Counted from the first letter of the stretch, positions 1-9,145 are shown. The stretch is 64,000 bases of DNA from Sinohyriopsis cumingii (GCA_028554795.2 CM068838.1:128065428-128129427), one strand, 5' to 3'. Notes: generated by a model not told the origin, from the sequence alone. Numbers and translations: made by a program.

Positions 1-498
1 TTCTCGTGCACTGTCAAAATGTTGTCTGCAGCCACTTTATCAGCGAAATACTTTCCATCCATAACCGAAAATCTAATTAAATTCTTAAGCTCACCCAATA
101 CTTGCCTCATGTTTTCGGCACTTAGTTGGATATTTCTCTGAGAACACTCAGTTTCTGCCCAATGCTTCAACGCTTCATATACCTCGTCTTCTTCTGCACA
201 GAGCTCATCCTGGCTTATTACCATCTCTACACACGCTGATGATAGATTTCTGAATGATGAGTGCTTAAGAACAGAACTTCCGTTGTCTTTTATGTACTCC
301 AGACATTTTCTTCGAAGATCATGTTCATCCAGTGCGTGAGCTTGCTGTAGAATGTCGCATACATTATCAAGACTGATTTCTTTTTCCAGCCATTTGGCAC
401 AGCTGTCGACAAGGATCTTGACGGCGTATTTCTTTGCAGCATACAGTAAAGCCAACATCGACTCCCCATCTGGTTCAAATGCCTCAAAGTAAATGAAG
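1..498 (-). CDS. BTBD6-like gene, left copy: BACK-domain exon (partial)
   Basis: This exon runs off the left edge of the window. Its reverse-strand translation begins with the junction residues before FIYFEAFEPDGES and reads without a stop through a BACK-type helical region (LLYAAKKYAV, then SSVLKHSSFRNLSS, then MVISQDEL, then NLIRFSVMDGKYFADKVA). This matches the right copy at 45746-46805 almost residue for residue. The splice acceptor AG is at 499-500. The PHR domain should lie outside the window. BTBD6-type proteins are Cul3 adaptor-like BTB-BACK-PHR proteins; that role is family knowledge. The exon appears intact as far as visible. Confidence 0.85.
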
Positions 499-900
499 CT
501 TAAACATAAAATTGCATAAAACATTTATTACAAATTAGGCTAGGATTATCGTCACTTATTTATATTAGATCCAAAAACGAGCCTTCATATTTCCCATCTT
601 CATCTACCCAAAGACGAAATAAATACGAAGGTGTTTTCTCTATTTATACCTTTCTTTACTATTAGATATATTAAAATAGTCAAACATTAGAAATATCACA
701 CAGTAAAATACAACAAAACCTACATTACAAATCCTCAAGTCTTCTTATTGCTAAATTTGTTTCACCTACAGATGATACCGCAAAGTTTAAGATCATTTCG
801 CTCAAATTTTATCTTTAGGGTTTCTCAATGACTTTTATTTCGTGGACAAATTAGTGTTAGTGCACGTATCTTGAGAAATGTAAAATAGTATTCAGCATAC

Positions 901-1141
901 CTCAGGAGGTGTTTAAAAACGTCTGGCTCAATATCTGGTATGTTTATTGGTCCAGTTTCGTGGAGGGGTCCACACAACATGGCGTAAAAAACGGAACTAC
1001 GACTTACGAGTACATATTTGTGTACGTTCACTTCTTGTTTTTGCTTGCCTACATAGAAAGTGACGTCACAAACCACTTGGTTCTCCAACATGTAGCGATT
1101 GCAGCTTAAAACATCTCGCTGTGCTTGCCAGTCAGTATCAA
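901..1141 (-). CDS. BTBD6-like gene, left copy: BTB-domain exon
   Basis: Internal exon with acceptor AG just above 1141 and donor GTATGC just below 901. The protein starts DTDWQAQRDVL and continues into the BTB fold (NQVVCDVTFYVG, VHKYVLVSRSSVFYAM, INIPDIEPDVF). The right copy has the same exon at 47453-47693 with identical splice phases. At the next junction this copy reads Ser where the right copy reads Arg. The upstream intron, from here to 24231, contains the whole 20.6-kb Polinton. Confidence 0.85.
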
Positions 1142-2214
<1,073 letters not shown>

Positions 2215-2220
2215 GTTGTT
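2215..2220. other. Polinton target-site duplication, left copy (GTTGTT)
   Basis: GTTGTT directly precedes the left terminus AGTAGTGAAG. The identical GTTGTT follows the right terminus at 22795-22800. Six base pairs is the usual duplication length for Polinton integrases. Confidence 0.93.
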
Positions 2221-2523
2221 AGTAGTGAAGGGGGATACCCTAGCGACAATGGGAATTAGCATTACAGACCCCCTTGGGACAATCTGGCGACAATGGAAAA
2301 TTAACATGGAGAAAAATCGTGGGACAATCTGGCGACAAGGGAAATTAACATGGAGAAAATTTGTGGGACTGTTGAGCGACAAGGGAAATTAACATGGAGA
2401 AAAATCGTGGGACTGTTTAGCGACAAGGGAAATTAACATGGGATTTTTTTTAAAAATTTTTTTTTAAAAAAAGGGGTAGGCAATTGAAAAGTCATTCTCT
2501 TTTCGAGAAATATGGCTGGCCCT
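2221..2523 (+). repeat. Left terminal inverted repeat of the Polinton
   Basis: 303 bp, matching the reverse complement of 22492-22794 except for about three positions in the T8A5T9A7 tract at about 2444-2472 (the right copy is T7A7CT7A7). The inner edge falls inside what in the right copy is a histone-type stem-loop, so the left copy keeps only the 3' half of the stem (GGGCC followed by AGCC, read on the minus strand). Confidence 0.97.
2281..2443 (+). repeat. About 44-bp tandem repeat inside the left TIR
   Basis: About 3.7 units starting at 2281, 2326, 2370 and 2414. Each contains the core GCGACAAGGGAAATTAACATGG (first unit GCGACAATGGAAAATTAACATGG), followed except in the last partial unit by GAGAAAA and GGGAC. 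The array is mirrored at 22572-22734. Regular iterons at both termini suggest binding sites for a terminal or origin-binding factor; this is inference. Confidence 0.85.
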
Positions 2524-2574
2524 TCTTCTGCTTCTAATTTCTTCTTTTTCTCCACCAAGTTCTTATTTTCTCTC

Positions 2575-2913
2575 CTACACTCTTTCTCTTCTTTTTTTCT
2601 CCTGCTCTTCTTTCTTCTTCTCTTCCTCTTCTTCTTTCTTCCTCTTCTCATTTTCTTCTTCTTTTTCAATTTTTTCGTTCCATTTGCGTATTCTTATTCT
2701 TTCCTCTTCATCCTCCTTCTCCTCCTTTATCTCTTTCATGACACCACTTATCTTGTCCTTTACCTTTCTTAAATTATTAATTTCCATCTTTACACGATGG
2801 GGACTATAGGAATAGTGGTCTTCAACGAGTCTTATTAACATCTGCTCCATCATTCCTAAATTGTCTAAAACGTCTTGCAATGTTTGCATTTTGTCCATTT
2901 GGTTAGAAGCCAT
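2575..2913 (-). CDS. Polinton accessory protein 1 (coiled-coil, highly charged, 112 aa)
   Basis: Unrecognised protein. The N-terminal 60 residues (MDKMQTLQDVLDNLGMMEQ, MLIRLVEDHYSY) look helical. The rest is almost pure E/K/R and should form a charged helix. The ATG lies 41 bp downstream of a TATAAG box with the shared 27-bp element beyond it. It is the first of three similarly organised left-end cassettes. No complete histone stem-loop follows: only the 3' half of the stem survives, at 2514-2523, because the TIR begins there. The purine/pyrimidine skew makes long frames cheap, but the promoter architecture supports expression. Confidence 0.6.
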   Translation of the reverse strand: MASNQMDKMQTLQDVLDNLGMMEQMLIRLVEDHYSYSPHRVKMEINNLRKVKDKISGVMKEIKEEKEDEEERIRIRKWNEKIEKEEENEKRKKEEEEEKKKEEQEKKRRERV

Positions 2914-2953
2914 CTTCTTTGTAGAATGGTTTGAACGACGAATACTGTGGGTT

Positions 2954-3063
2954 CTTATAGTGAAAGCGCGGACGTGAAGGAAAACATCCCCCTAAAAACA
3001 TAAAATTGATCTTACCTACATCATGACCGAACAACGCGCGGACGTGAAGGAAAACATCCCCCT
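2954..3063 (-). promoter_or_regulatory. Promoter of accessory gene 1: TATA plus two copies of the 27-bp element
   Basis: Read on the minus strand: TATAAG (2954-2959), a 6-bp spacer, then the 27-bp element GCGCGGACGTGAAGGAAAAC plus ATCCCCC (plus-strand text) at 2966-2993, repeated perfectly at 3036-3063. The same element with the same TATA spacing precedes accessory genes 2 and 3. Confidence 0.75.
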
Positions 3064-3293
3064 ACTTTCTCATTTCATATAATAAAACCCTAACTATACT
3101 CTTCACATATGCTAAGAAACAATAAAGAAACCCATAATCTACCATTCACACCAACTTACGTGAACAGTTACTAACACAAACACACAAACACATACACTCC
3201 CACTATTAATAAAGAGTTAATGTTTATATTCACCCTACTCTACCTACACTCATTGGCAAATGGATCGTTATTTCTTTTCTAGAGTATTGGGCT

Positions 3294-3309
3294 AGCCCTG
3301 AAAAGGGCT
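3294..3309 (-). terminator. Histone-type 3' stem-loop of accessory gene 2
   Basis: On the minus strand it reads AGCCCTTTTCAGGGCT: 6-bp stem and 4-nt TTTC loop as in replication-dependent histone mRNAs. It is preceded by AAAAAAC, followed by AGCCCA and then GAAAAGAAAT, which resembles the U7-binding histone downstream element. It lies 27 bp past the stop of the 3336-3767 gene. Confidence 0.8.
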
Positions 3310-3335
3310 GTTTTTTTAACTTCAGAGGCCCCTGG

Positions 3336-3767
3336 TTAATGGTGGCACCTTCCGGGTCTGGCACCACAGACACAACGTCTACTCCAATCATTAGTCCAAT
3401 TCACATGACTTGTTTGAAGAGCAGACGGGGGGTGAGTGGCTTCACTATCCCACTCCTCCGTTTGCGGAATAGTGAACACTTCTTCTTCCCTCTGTCTTCT
3501 TTGTCTTTGTCTTCGTTGTGATTGTGGTTCAGCTACAGGCTGGCGAGATGTCCTTGCCTCAGGTGTCACCTTGCACACAGGGTTCATCATAGGGTGACAC
3601 CTGATCCCTCTCTTTCTTTCATTCTCTTCTTTCATTTTTCTCTCCTCCTCCTCCTGTTCTATTCTCACTTCTTCCACAAGGGCCTCCGCAGTCAGCTCGT
3701 TCAGTAGGTATCTGGCATACTCCAGATGCATCTGAAGTTCCATCAATTTAGTCAGTCTGCTGCTCAT
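3336..3767 (-). CDS. Polinton accessory protein 2 (143 aa)
   Basis: Unrecognised. The N-terminal helix (LMELQMHLEYARYLLNEL) and acidic/basic stretch (IEQEEEERKMKEENERKR) resemble accessory proteins 1 and 3 in layout. The C-terminal half is R/Q/S/P-rich and probably disordered, ending with a Cys-containing tail. TATAAA at 3821-3826 with the 27-bp element upstream; a histone-type stem-loop closes the transcript at 3294-3309. Flanking noncoding sequence on both sides is related to that of accessory gene 3, so the cassettes arose by tandem duplication. Confidence 0.65.
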   Translation of the reverse strand: MSSRLTKLMELQMHLEYARYLLNELTAEALVEEVRIEQEEEERKMKEENERKRGIRCHPMMNPVCKVTPEARTSRQPVAEPQSQRRQRQRRQREEEVFTIPQTEEWDSEATHPPSALQTSHVNWTNDWSRRCVCGARPGRCHH

Positions 3768-3820
3768 TTTTTACTGTTGATCAATCAACAAGGGTAGCTA
3801 GACTGCCCAGCGAGTTTCAA

Positions 3821-3860
3821 TTTATAGTGAAAGCGCGGACGTGAAGGAAAACATCCCCCT
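3821..3860 (-). promoter_or_regulatory. Promoter of accessory gene 2: TATA plus 27-bp element
   Basis: TATAAA (3821-3826, minus strand), 6-bp spacer, then the 27-bp element at 3833-3860, identical to that of gene 1. A decayed second copy (GCGCGGACC) lies at about 3907-3915. Confidence 0.75.
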
Positions 3861-4220
3861 AAAAACAGAAAATTGATCTTACCTAGATCATGACCAAAGA
3901 AACAACGCGCGGACCTAAAAGAAACACTCACTCACTTTTTATGCTACCCATCACTATTTTAAAATTTTTTCATAAATCACTTCAATAGACTATCCACATA
4001 CGCAAAGCAATCCAATCTAACCCCAAATATACACCTCAAACACCAAAAAAGACATCATTTTAATCTACTATCCATACCAACTTACTTAAGCACTTACAAA
4101 CACAACCACACAAACACATACCCTCACATTTTTTTAAGAAAAAGTTAGTGTTTATTTTCACACTACTCTACCTACACACATTGGCAAATGGATGGTTATT
4201 TCTTTTCTAGAGGATTGGGT

Positions 4221-4236
4221 AGCCCTGAAAAGGGCT
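4221..4236 (-). terminator. Histone-type 3' stem-loop of accessory gene 3
   Basis: Minus-strand AGCCCTTTTCAGGGCT followed directly by ACCCA, the canonical histone 3' flank. GAAAAGAAAT follows about 14 nt further on. It lies 33 bp past the stop of the 4270-4644 gene. Confidence 0.85.
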
Positions 4237-4269
4237 GTTTTTTTTTTGTTTGCTATGGCAATCTTTTTT

Positions 4270-4644
4270 TTAGTTTCTAAGAATGCGATGTCCTCTGAGG
4301 ATAGACTTTCTGGCGATAGGTCTGCTTCTTCGGAAAGAGAAGAAGAACTCTTTGGTGTCAATACGGCAATCGACAAAGCCTCTGTCAGGTTCAGGTTGCT
4401 GCTGTTGTTGCTGCTGTTGTTGCTGTCTCTGAAGTCTGTACTTCTCTGTCCATTCTTCTTTCTCCCTGTTCATTTCTTCTCTGAAGAGCTCTTCTATCAG
4501 GTCTTCAGTGACTTTTAGCATTCTCACATTCTCTATTTCTTCTGGCTTCGGTATCAGACTGTTTCTGACCCTATGCAAATTCACGTAGGCTTCGTTGAGT
4601 TTAGCTAGTTTGGAGCACATCTTCTTAGGAGGATGAGTCGACAA
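4270..4644 (-). CDS. Polinton accessory protein 3 (124 aa, polyQ)
   Basis: Unrecognised. A helical N-terminal half (CSKLAKLNEAYVNLHRV, LIEELFREEMNREKEEW) leads into a run of about ten glutamines coded by CAG/CAA, then a basic tail. Same cassette layout as gene 2: shared promoter element upstream, complete histone-type stem-loop downstream. Function unknown; the helical N-termini of accessory proteins 1-3 suggest one diverged family. Confidence 0.65.
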   Translation of the reverse strand: MSTHPPKKMCSKLAKLNEAYVNLHRVRNSLIPKPEEIENVRMLKVTEDLIEELFREEMNREKEEWTEKYRLQRQQQQQQQQQQPEPDRGFVDCRIDTKEFFFSFRRSRPIARKSILRGHRILRN

Positions 4645-4674
4645 TGGATGGTTAGACTGGAAACAACCCCGGTT

Positions 4675-4713
4675 CTTAAAGTCAAGGCGCGGACGTGAAG
4701 GAAAACATCCCCC
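4675..4713 (-). promoter_or_regulatory. Promoter of accessory gene 3: TATA-like box plus 27-bp element
   Basis: TTTAAG (4675-4680, minus strand), 6-bp spacer, then the 27-bp element at 4687-4713. The spacing to TATA is the same as in the other two cassettes. Confidence 0.7.
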
Positions 4714-4841
4714 ACACGGTTTTCGAGCCGCAACGTTCAGTGAGTGTCATGAGAGGGATAGTAAGAAATGAAAGAGCATCAATCCAACATTCTTATAGCT
4801 AAACAAAAGACAAAGGCATTTTTTTTCAAAACACAACATTT

Positions 4842-4847
4842 TTTATT
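4842..4847 (-). terminator. Polyadenylation signal AATAAA after the capsid/protease block
   Basis: AATAAA on the minus strand about 110 bp past the protease stop, in an A/T-rich tract. It contrasts with the histone-type ends of the neighbouring accessory genes. Confidence 0.5.
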
Positions 4848-4955
4848 CAAAAATCACTTAACACTAAACAACAACTCTAACATTTTTAACAATAATCCAA
4901 CATGATAACATCAAACAATTGTTTCAAAACACAACATTTTTTCTCAATTGACAAT

Positions 4956-5516
4956 CTACTTTAAACAGGGCTTACAACGTTGTGAATGAAATTGTGATTT
5001 CCACTGTTGGAAATCATTAGGCCATTGATGGACACTACGTTTCCTAGCTTGAGACAAAAGATAAGCATAATGGTCACAAAACCATCGATCTACTTTCACA
5101 TCGTTTCTAGCAGAAGAACGAGGATCGAAATAAGTCACTGAATGTTCTAAGGAATAGCCTAGGCTGCGATGATGCAGAAAATACACACAGTATTGTCCAC
5201 ACACCAAGGAATCTGTGCCTTGTAATTTCACATTATTGAATCGGGTGGTCTGAGCATTTCTTCTCATAAAGTCGATAACATCGTCGTCCAAAGGGGGCAA
5301 TCCGTACGAATCGAAATATTCCACACATCCTTCTTGAGGAAAGTAGACGGCTACCCAGTGGGTTCCTGGGAGATGACTGTCTTCCGTGTTTATCACGTAA
5401 GCTTGATGGTCTTTAGGTTTGCGATGAGGGAGTTCATCTTTAGCACAGACAACAGGATTCCAAGAAGCCGTATACGAACTGTGGTTCAAAAGGTAATAAA
5501 GTTCCCAGGTATCCAT
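4956..5516 (-). CDS. Adenain-like cysteine protease
   Basis: Polinton maturation protease of the adenovirus endopeptidase (C5, Ulp1-like) group, which processes capsid precursors. The catalytic triad is visible: His in GTHWVAVYF, acid in EYFDSYG, and the Gln/Cys segment LQGTDSLVCGQYCVYFL. I chose ATG 5516 (MDTWELYYLL), which leaves about 186 aa; the frame is open a few codons further upstream only through a GTG. It overlaps the end of the upstream gene (5540) closely, as in a packed transcription unit. Intact. A second stop (TGA) lies four codons beyond the TAG. Confidence 0.9.
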   Translation of the reverse strand: MDTWELYYLLNHSSYTASWNPVVCAKDELPHRKPKDHQAYVINTEDSHLPGTHWVAVYFPQEGCVEYFDSYGLPPLDDDVIDFMRRNAQTTRFNNVKLQGTDSLVCGQYCVYFLHHRSLGYSLEHSVTYFDPRSSARNDVKVDRWFCDHYAYLLSQARKRSVHQWPNDFQQWKSQFHSQRCKPCLK

Positions 5517-5539
5517 TGTTTTGTGTGGTTTTTTCTTCT

Positions 5540-6046
5540 TCACAGGTAATAATACGTCGTCAATTCGATCCTGACTTTTTGCTTGAAAATGTCTGACGAA
5601 TAAACGGTTATTCGTTCTGTTTCCTCACTCTGATTCAGGAGAGCTTCGATACGATGGATCTCTTGAGTGGTTAATGGTGGACAAGAATGTTCACGCAAGT
5701 CTTTATACCACTGGTGCAACACGTCTTTGTTCGAGATGAGACTCCAAGCTTCGTCCAGATACTCGTCCAATTTTTCTTCTTGACTCAACATCAGGCATTT
5801 ATCGTGTTGAATTTGACTGGGATGATCGTTTTGACATCCATAGTAATTTTTCTTGATCAATTCCGTCATTTTATCGGCCAAGTGTTTGGCAAAACAGGAG
5901 ACTAAATGGTTTTTTTGTTCTGGCCATCTCGACTTCATTATGACAACTTCTTCTTCTTTGTCTTGAGATTCTCCTCCTTCCACGGTCTCCTCACATTCCA
6001 TGTCCAAAGTTTCTCCACTAGGCAAAGAGGGATAACAGTCTTCCAT
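5540..6046 (-). CDS. Conserved Polinton protein of unknown function (168 aa)
   Basis: Lies between the major capsid gene and protease, a position where other animal Polintons carry a small protein of this kind. Acidic N-terminus (ECEETVEGGESQDKEEEV), then a helical region (CFAKHLADKMTELIKKNYYG, LSQEEKLDEYLDEAW). No catalytic motif seen. The ATG is only a few bases past the capsid stop and the TGA stop overlaps the protease frame. Possibly virion assembly; inference from position only. Confidence 0.65.
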   Translation of the reverse strand: MEDCYPSLPSGETLDMECEETVEGGESQDKEEEVVIMKSRWPEQKNHLVSCFAKHLADKMTELIKKNYYGCQNDHPSQIQHDKCLMLSQEEKLDEYLDEAWSLISNKDVLHQWYKDLREHSCPPLTTQEIHRIEALLNQSEETERITVYSSDIFKQKVRIELTTYYYL

Positions 6047-6051
6047 GGCTT

Positions 6052-7353
6052 CTAGTAATCTAGAATGACTTCTCTCAAACTGTTGATTTCTATCGTATTA
6101 TCAAATTCTGCATACAGGATGACGTTCACTGTCTCGTCCAGTGGTTTTTTAAACTGAAGATCAACACGAATCTGGCCGGATTTTATAGGGTGGAAATGTC
6201 CCTCGTCGCTGCCTTGGTCTGGAGTGAAATCAAAAGCCCACAAAGCATAGCCTCCTGCATAATCCTCGTACGTAATACCGTGACTGGTGTTGGTTCCTAA
6301 CTGCCCGGTAGCTTCGTACAAGGACAAGTACGACCTCAAGTAATTCTTCTTGTCAAAGTCGGGTTCGAAAGGTCGGGTACACAAGGTCTTGCCATCGCGA
6401 CTGACTTCGATCTTGGACACGTCAAAGTGTTGAAAGTGGAAAGGAGTTTCAGCGAAGGCTCCGTTGAAGGCTGAATTCGAGATCATACCAAGGATTAAAC
6501 GTTTGGGTAACTGTCCTTGAAACAGATGATCTTCGATCATGGATCGCTGTCCCTTGGGAATGGTGAAGGTTTTCACTTCCACGCGACGTATCGGATACTT
6601 GGCGGTCGTTCTGCTCAACGTCTGACTGATGTCGTTTCCCACTTTGGGTAACACTTCCACGCTTCGTACGTAGAGTTTGGCCTCCTCGATTTTGCTTTTA
6701 GGATTGCCAGCACCAGTATCAGCCAACAAATGGAAAGCGGTACTGCTACGATTCAGTCTCAGGCGAAGATTTACCCCGTTTAGCAAATATTTCTCTTGCA
6801 ACCACATGTCCAAATGCAAACGATCCATCAGTTCTAAACTTTGTCCATTTGTGATTTTGCTTCGTCTTTCCTCAAAGCCGTCATTGTCTTTATCTATTAT
6901 GTCAAACTTGGTCGCTTCGTCAGGTTCCCATAGCACACAAGCATTGAGATGAGTGTTCTTGGCATCTATTCCGTACGTCAAGAGATTTTCCAGGTAGGCA
7001 CGGTAAGGGTAAGTATCCATGCTGCTGCTGACCAGTTTGTTGTTCAAGTACAAGTCCACTGAGCTGAACAAGGAATGCATGAAATTGTTGACGGGAGCTA
7101 TATTCTCAGTGTCTTCTACTGCACCATCATCCTTATCTAGAACTTTGACTTTCAAGTACAAGTAACTGCTATTCAGATCGATGTAATCTTCGGGCTGTCC
7201 CTTGATTTCATACTCGATGGGAGCGGAATCGGTCAATGAGGAGACGGGGTGAAATTCCACCCACTGGGATTCTTGCATGGTCATCATGGTGGGGGGCATG
7301 GCAAACAGGTCCAGTTCTGTCTTGGAACAAGCGCAAGACTCTCGGTGCATCAT
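6052..7353 (-). CDS. Major capsid protein (double jelly-roll, hexon-like)
   Basis: 433 aa, intact. Characteristic segments of the animal Polinton/adintovirus capsid family (often annotated F54H12.2-like) are present: WVEFHPVSSLTDSAPIEYEI at the N-terminus, LNSSYLYLKVKVL, LFSSVDLYLNNKLV, YPYRAYLENLLTYG, and the C-terminal VNVILYAEFDNTIEI. The family forms trimeric capsomers. It sits between the pX-like gene and the 168-aa gene, and the order penton, pX, MCP, protease is the usual capsid cluster. The TAG stop is followed within a few bases by the next ATG. Confidence 0.9.
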   Translation of the reverse strand: MMHRESCACSKTELDLFAMPPTMMTMQESQWVEFHPVSSLTDSAPIEYEIKGQPEDYIDLNSSYLYLKVKVLDKDDGAVEDTENIAPVNNFMHSLFSSVDLYLNNKLVSSSMDTYPYRAYLENLLTYGIDAKNTHLNACVLWEPDEATKFDIIDKDNDGFEERRSKITNGQSLELMDRLHLDMWLQEKYLLNGVNLRLRLNRSSTAFHLLADTGAGNPKSKIEEAKLYVRSVEVLPKVGNDISQTLSRTTAKYPIRRVEVKTFTIPKGQRSMIEDHLFQGQLPKRLILGMISNSAFNGAFAETPFHFQHFDVSKIEVSRDGKTLCTRPFEPDFDKKNYLRSYLSLYEATGQLGTNTSHGITYEDYAGGYALWAFDFTPDQGSDEGHFHPIKSGQIRVDLQFKKPLDETVNVILYAEFDNTIEINSLREVILDY

Positions 7354-7366
7354 TTTTTTCTGTGTT

Positions 7367-7786
7367 TCAATAATCGAAAACGTCTAAGTCTCGAACGGTT
7401 CTTCTTGTTTTCTTGGCCTTTCTAGCTTGAAGTCTGGTGAAAGGGTATTTTCTTCGTCGTCTCTTTCTGCCTTGTCCTTGCTGAATGCCTGACTCGGTAG
7501 CGTGCAGGGCATTTATAGGTGTGTCTCGTCGGCCTAAAATGTCTTTACCCGTTTGCAGCAAGACATTTTTGCCAGCCCTCATGAAGGCTTCTTTAGGGTT
7601 TTGTTTGTCGATGATGACATTTTGGAGAAATTCTTTGCCTTGCGTCAGTGCCGCATCTTTCAAGGCGTGCAATCCGCGTATCACCATCGGTTTCAACACC
7701 GGAGCCACCGAACGAAAGGCCGATTTTAACATGTCTCCTAAACCGTGTCCTCGCTGTCGAGCAACCCCTCGGTACACTGGATACAT
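7367..7786 (-). CDS. Small basic capsid-associated protein (pVI/pX-like)
   Basis: 139 aa with an N-terminal GLGDMLKSAFRSVAPVLK amphipathic segment, a mid-region of Ala/Lys helices and a very basic tail (GRKRRRRKYPF, RKAKKTRRTVR). This matches the adenovirus pVI/pX-like small proteins that Polintons encode between penton and major capsid. A strong TATAAAAGG (7881-7889, minus strand) lies inside the end of the penton gene and could drive this gene plus the capsid gene. Terminates with TGA. Confidence 0.7.
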   Translation of the reverse strand: MYPVYRGVARQRGHGLGDMLKSAFRSVAPVLKPMVIRGLHALKDAALTQGKEFLQNVIIDKQNPKEAFMRAGKNVLLQTGKDILGRRDTPINALHATESGIQQGQGRKRRRRKYPFTRLQARKAKKTRRTVRDLDVFDY

Positions 7787-7796
7787 GACTTACTTA

Positions 7797-8729
7797 CTAA
7801 TCGTGAGAGAACCGTTTTCGAAAATGGAGTTTCATCGTGACTTTTCCTTTGGTGAATGGAATATTTTGTCCCAAATCTCCTTTTATAGTAATGTTGACCG
7901 TGTCCAAATAAGACTTGCTGACCGGCAAATAGTGAGGATGAACAAATTCGCGGTGGACGTGGTAAGTGTTTCCACCTTCCTCGTCAGCGTTCGTGGCAGA
8001 ATCCACTTTGAAAGGAATGACACGCAGTAACGGTACGGAGGTGTGTCCCACCACGTTGTACTCCACTACATCGGAATACACAAAGATCAAATTCAGTCCT
8101 TGGTTCAGTTCTACCGGGGTACGAAAATACTTGGCAAAAGACTCGTTGTCGTAAATGATTACTTGCTCACCTTTTAGCTCAACTTTCTTTCTCATCTCCA
8201 TGTCACCGCCCAACATGTCAAACAATTCAGGACAAAATACAATGGACAGGGTTTTACTCCGCTCAAATTTCATCAAGAAGCGACGAGCTACTTTGTGGTA
8301 CTCCATGATGACACTTTTGTTCTTGACAATGTCAAAAGCTTTCCCAAACACGCCATTAAACTTGGAGGCTATGGCGCTGACCAAATGATGACCACTAAAA
8401 TAATAGCCTGGGAGAATGGACAAGTGGTAGGTCGACTTTTGAGTTTTGTCATTATAGGTTTTAATGTCAGATATGGTTGTTCTCTTATCCAATTCCTGTT
8501 GTAATTGCTCGTCAAGAACTTCCACATGAAAAATGTTTTGATTGGGAAGTACATTGTGGACTTGGGTCGGGTGAATGATTTCTACTAAAGCCACTTCCCA
8601 ATGGGCTTCGTGATCTAAGGGGATGGCCTGAGGTAATTTGGCCGTGTAACAGCACAACGTGTTGTGGGGAAACACCTCCATGGAACTGTCACTGGGTAAG
8701 GTTAAGTAAAATTGGTTTTCGTGACTCAT
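7797..8729 (-). CDS. Penton-like minor capsid protein
   Basis: 310 aa, intact. The N-terminal pattern FYLTLPSDSSMEVFPHNT with VALVEIIHP a little further on is typical of the Polinton/adintovirus penton-type single jelly-roll protein. It lies next to the pX-like and major capsid genes, as expected. The ATG overlaps the stop of the preceding membrane-protein gene (ATGA), and the gene ends with a tandem TAG TAA. Confidence 0.85.
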   Translation of the reverse strand: MSHENQFYLTLPSDSSMEVFPHNTLCCYTAKLPQAIPLDHEAHWEVALVEIIHPTQVHNVLPNQNIFHVEVLDEQLQQELDKRTTISDIKTYNDKTQKSTYHLSILPGYYFSGHHLVSAIASKFNGVFGKAFDIVKNKSVIMEYHKVARRFLMKFERSKTLSIVFCPELFDMLGGDMEMRKKVELKGEQVIIYDNESFAKYFRTPVELNQGLNLIFVYSDVVEYNVVGHTSVPLLRVIPFKVDSATNADEEGGNTYHVHREFVHPHYLPVSKSYLDTVNITIKGDLGQNIPFTKGKVTMKLHFRKRFSHD

Positions 8730-9145
8730 AATTTCAGAGTTCTGTGGCTGTCCGAGGGGTTATTACTGGACGTCAGAGGCGTGTCTCCGCCCAAAATGGG
8801 GTTCTGATTGTGGTTGGAGTGGTGACTGACACTGGCACTGGACACAAGGTTTCCGTTCGAGGAGCATTTCAGGGAGGGATTGGGAAGCAGGTAACCGATG
8901 CAACTGCTCAATAAAATGGTCCACAATTATTTGTCTCCTTGTTGAAAACTCAGATTGGCGATGGCTGCCCCGATGACACAATACGCCACGAAGATTTGGC
9001 AGAAAAAGACGATTTGCGTTTTAGGCACACGTTCTCCACACCACACCCACAAGGGTTGTTTTTGTAAATCTTGCACAGAAGAACTAGGTGAAGGAGGAGT
9101 GGTCGACGTAGCTGCGTCTGCTGTGTGAAAGGGCATGATGGTCAC
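8726..9145 (-). CDS. Small Polinton membrane protein, interrupted by an in-frame TAA
   Basis: Starts MTIMPFHTADA. A Ser/Thr/Pro-rich segment is followed by a hydrophobic stretch (VFFCQIFVAYCVIGAAIANL). After TAA at 8927-8929 the same frame continues as LWTILLSSCIGYLLPNP, a motif I recognise from this conserved Polinton membrane protein; both parts are normally one protein. The stop is therefore internal, not a gene boundary. The true end is the TGA overlapping the penton ATG. Function unknown; a virion membrane or host-membrane role is a guess. Confidence 0.7.

Noticed and set aside
2433-2772. Lys/Arg-rich and Phe/Leu-rich frames at the left end of the element
   Set aside because: Shadows of the purine-biased accessory gene 1 and of the TIR homopolymers.
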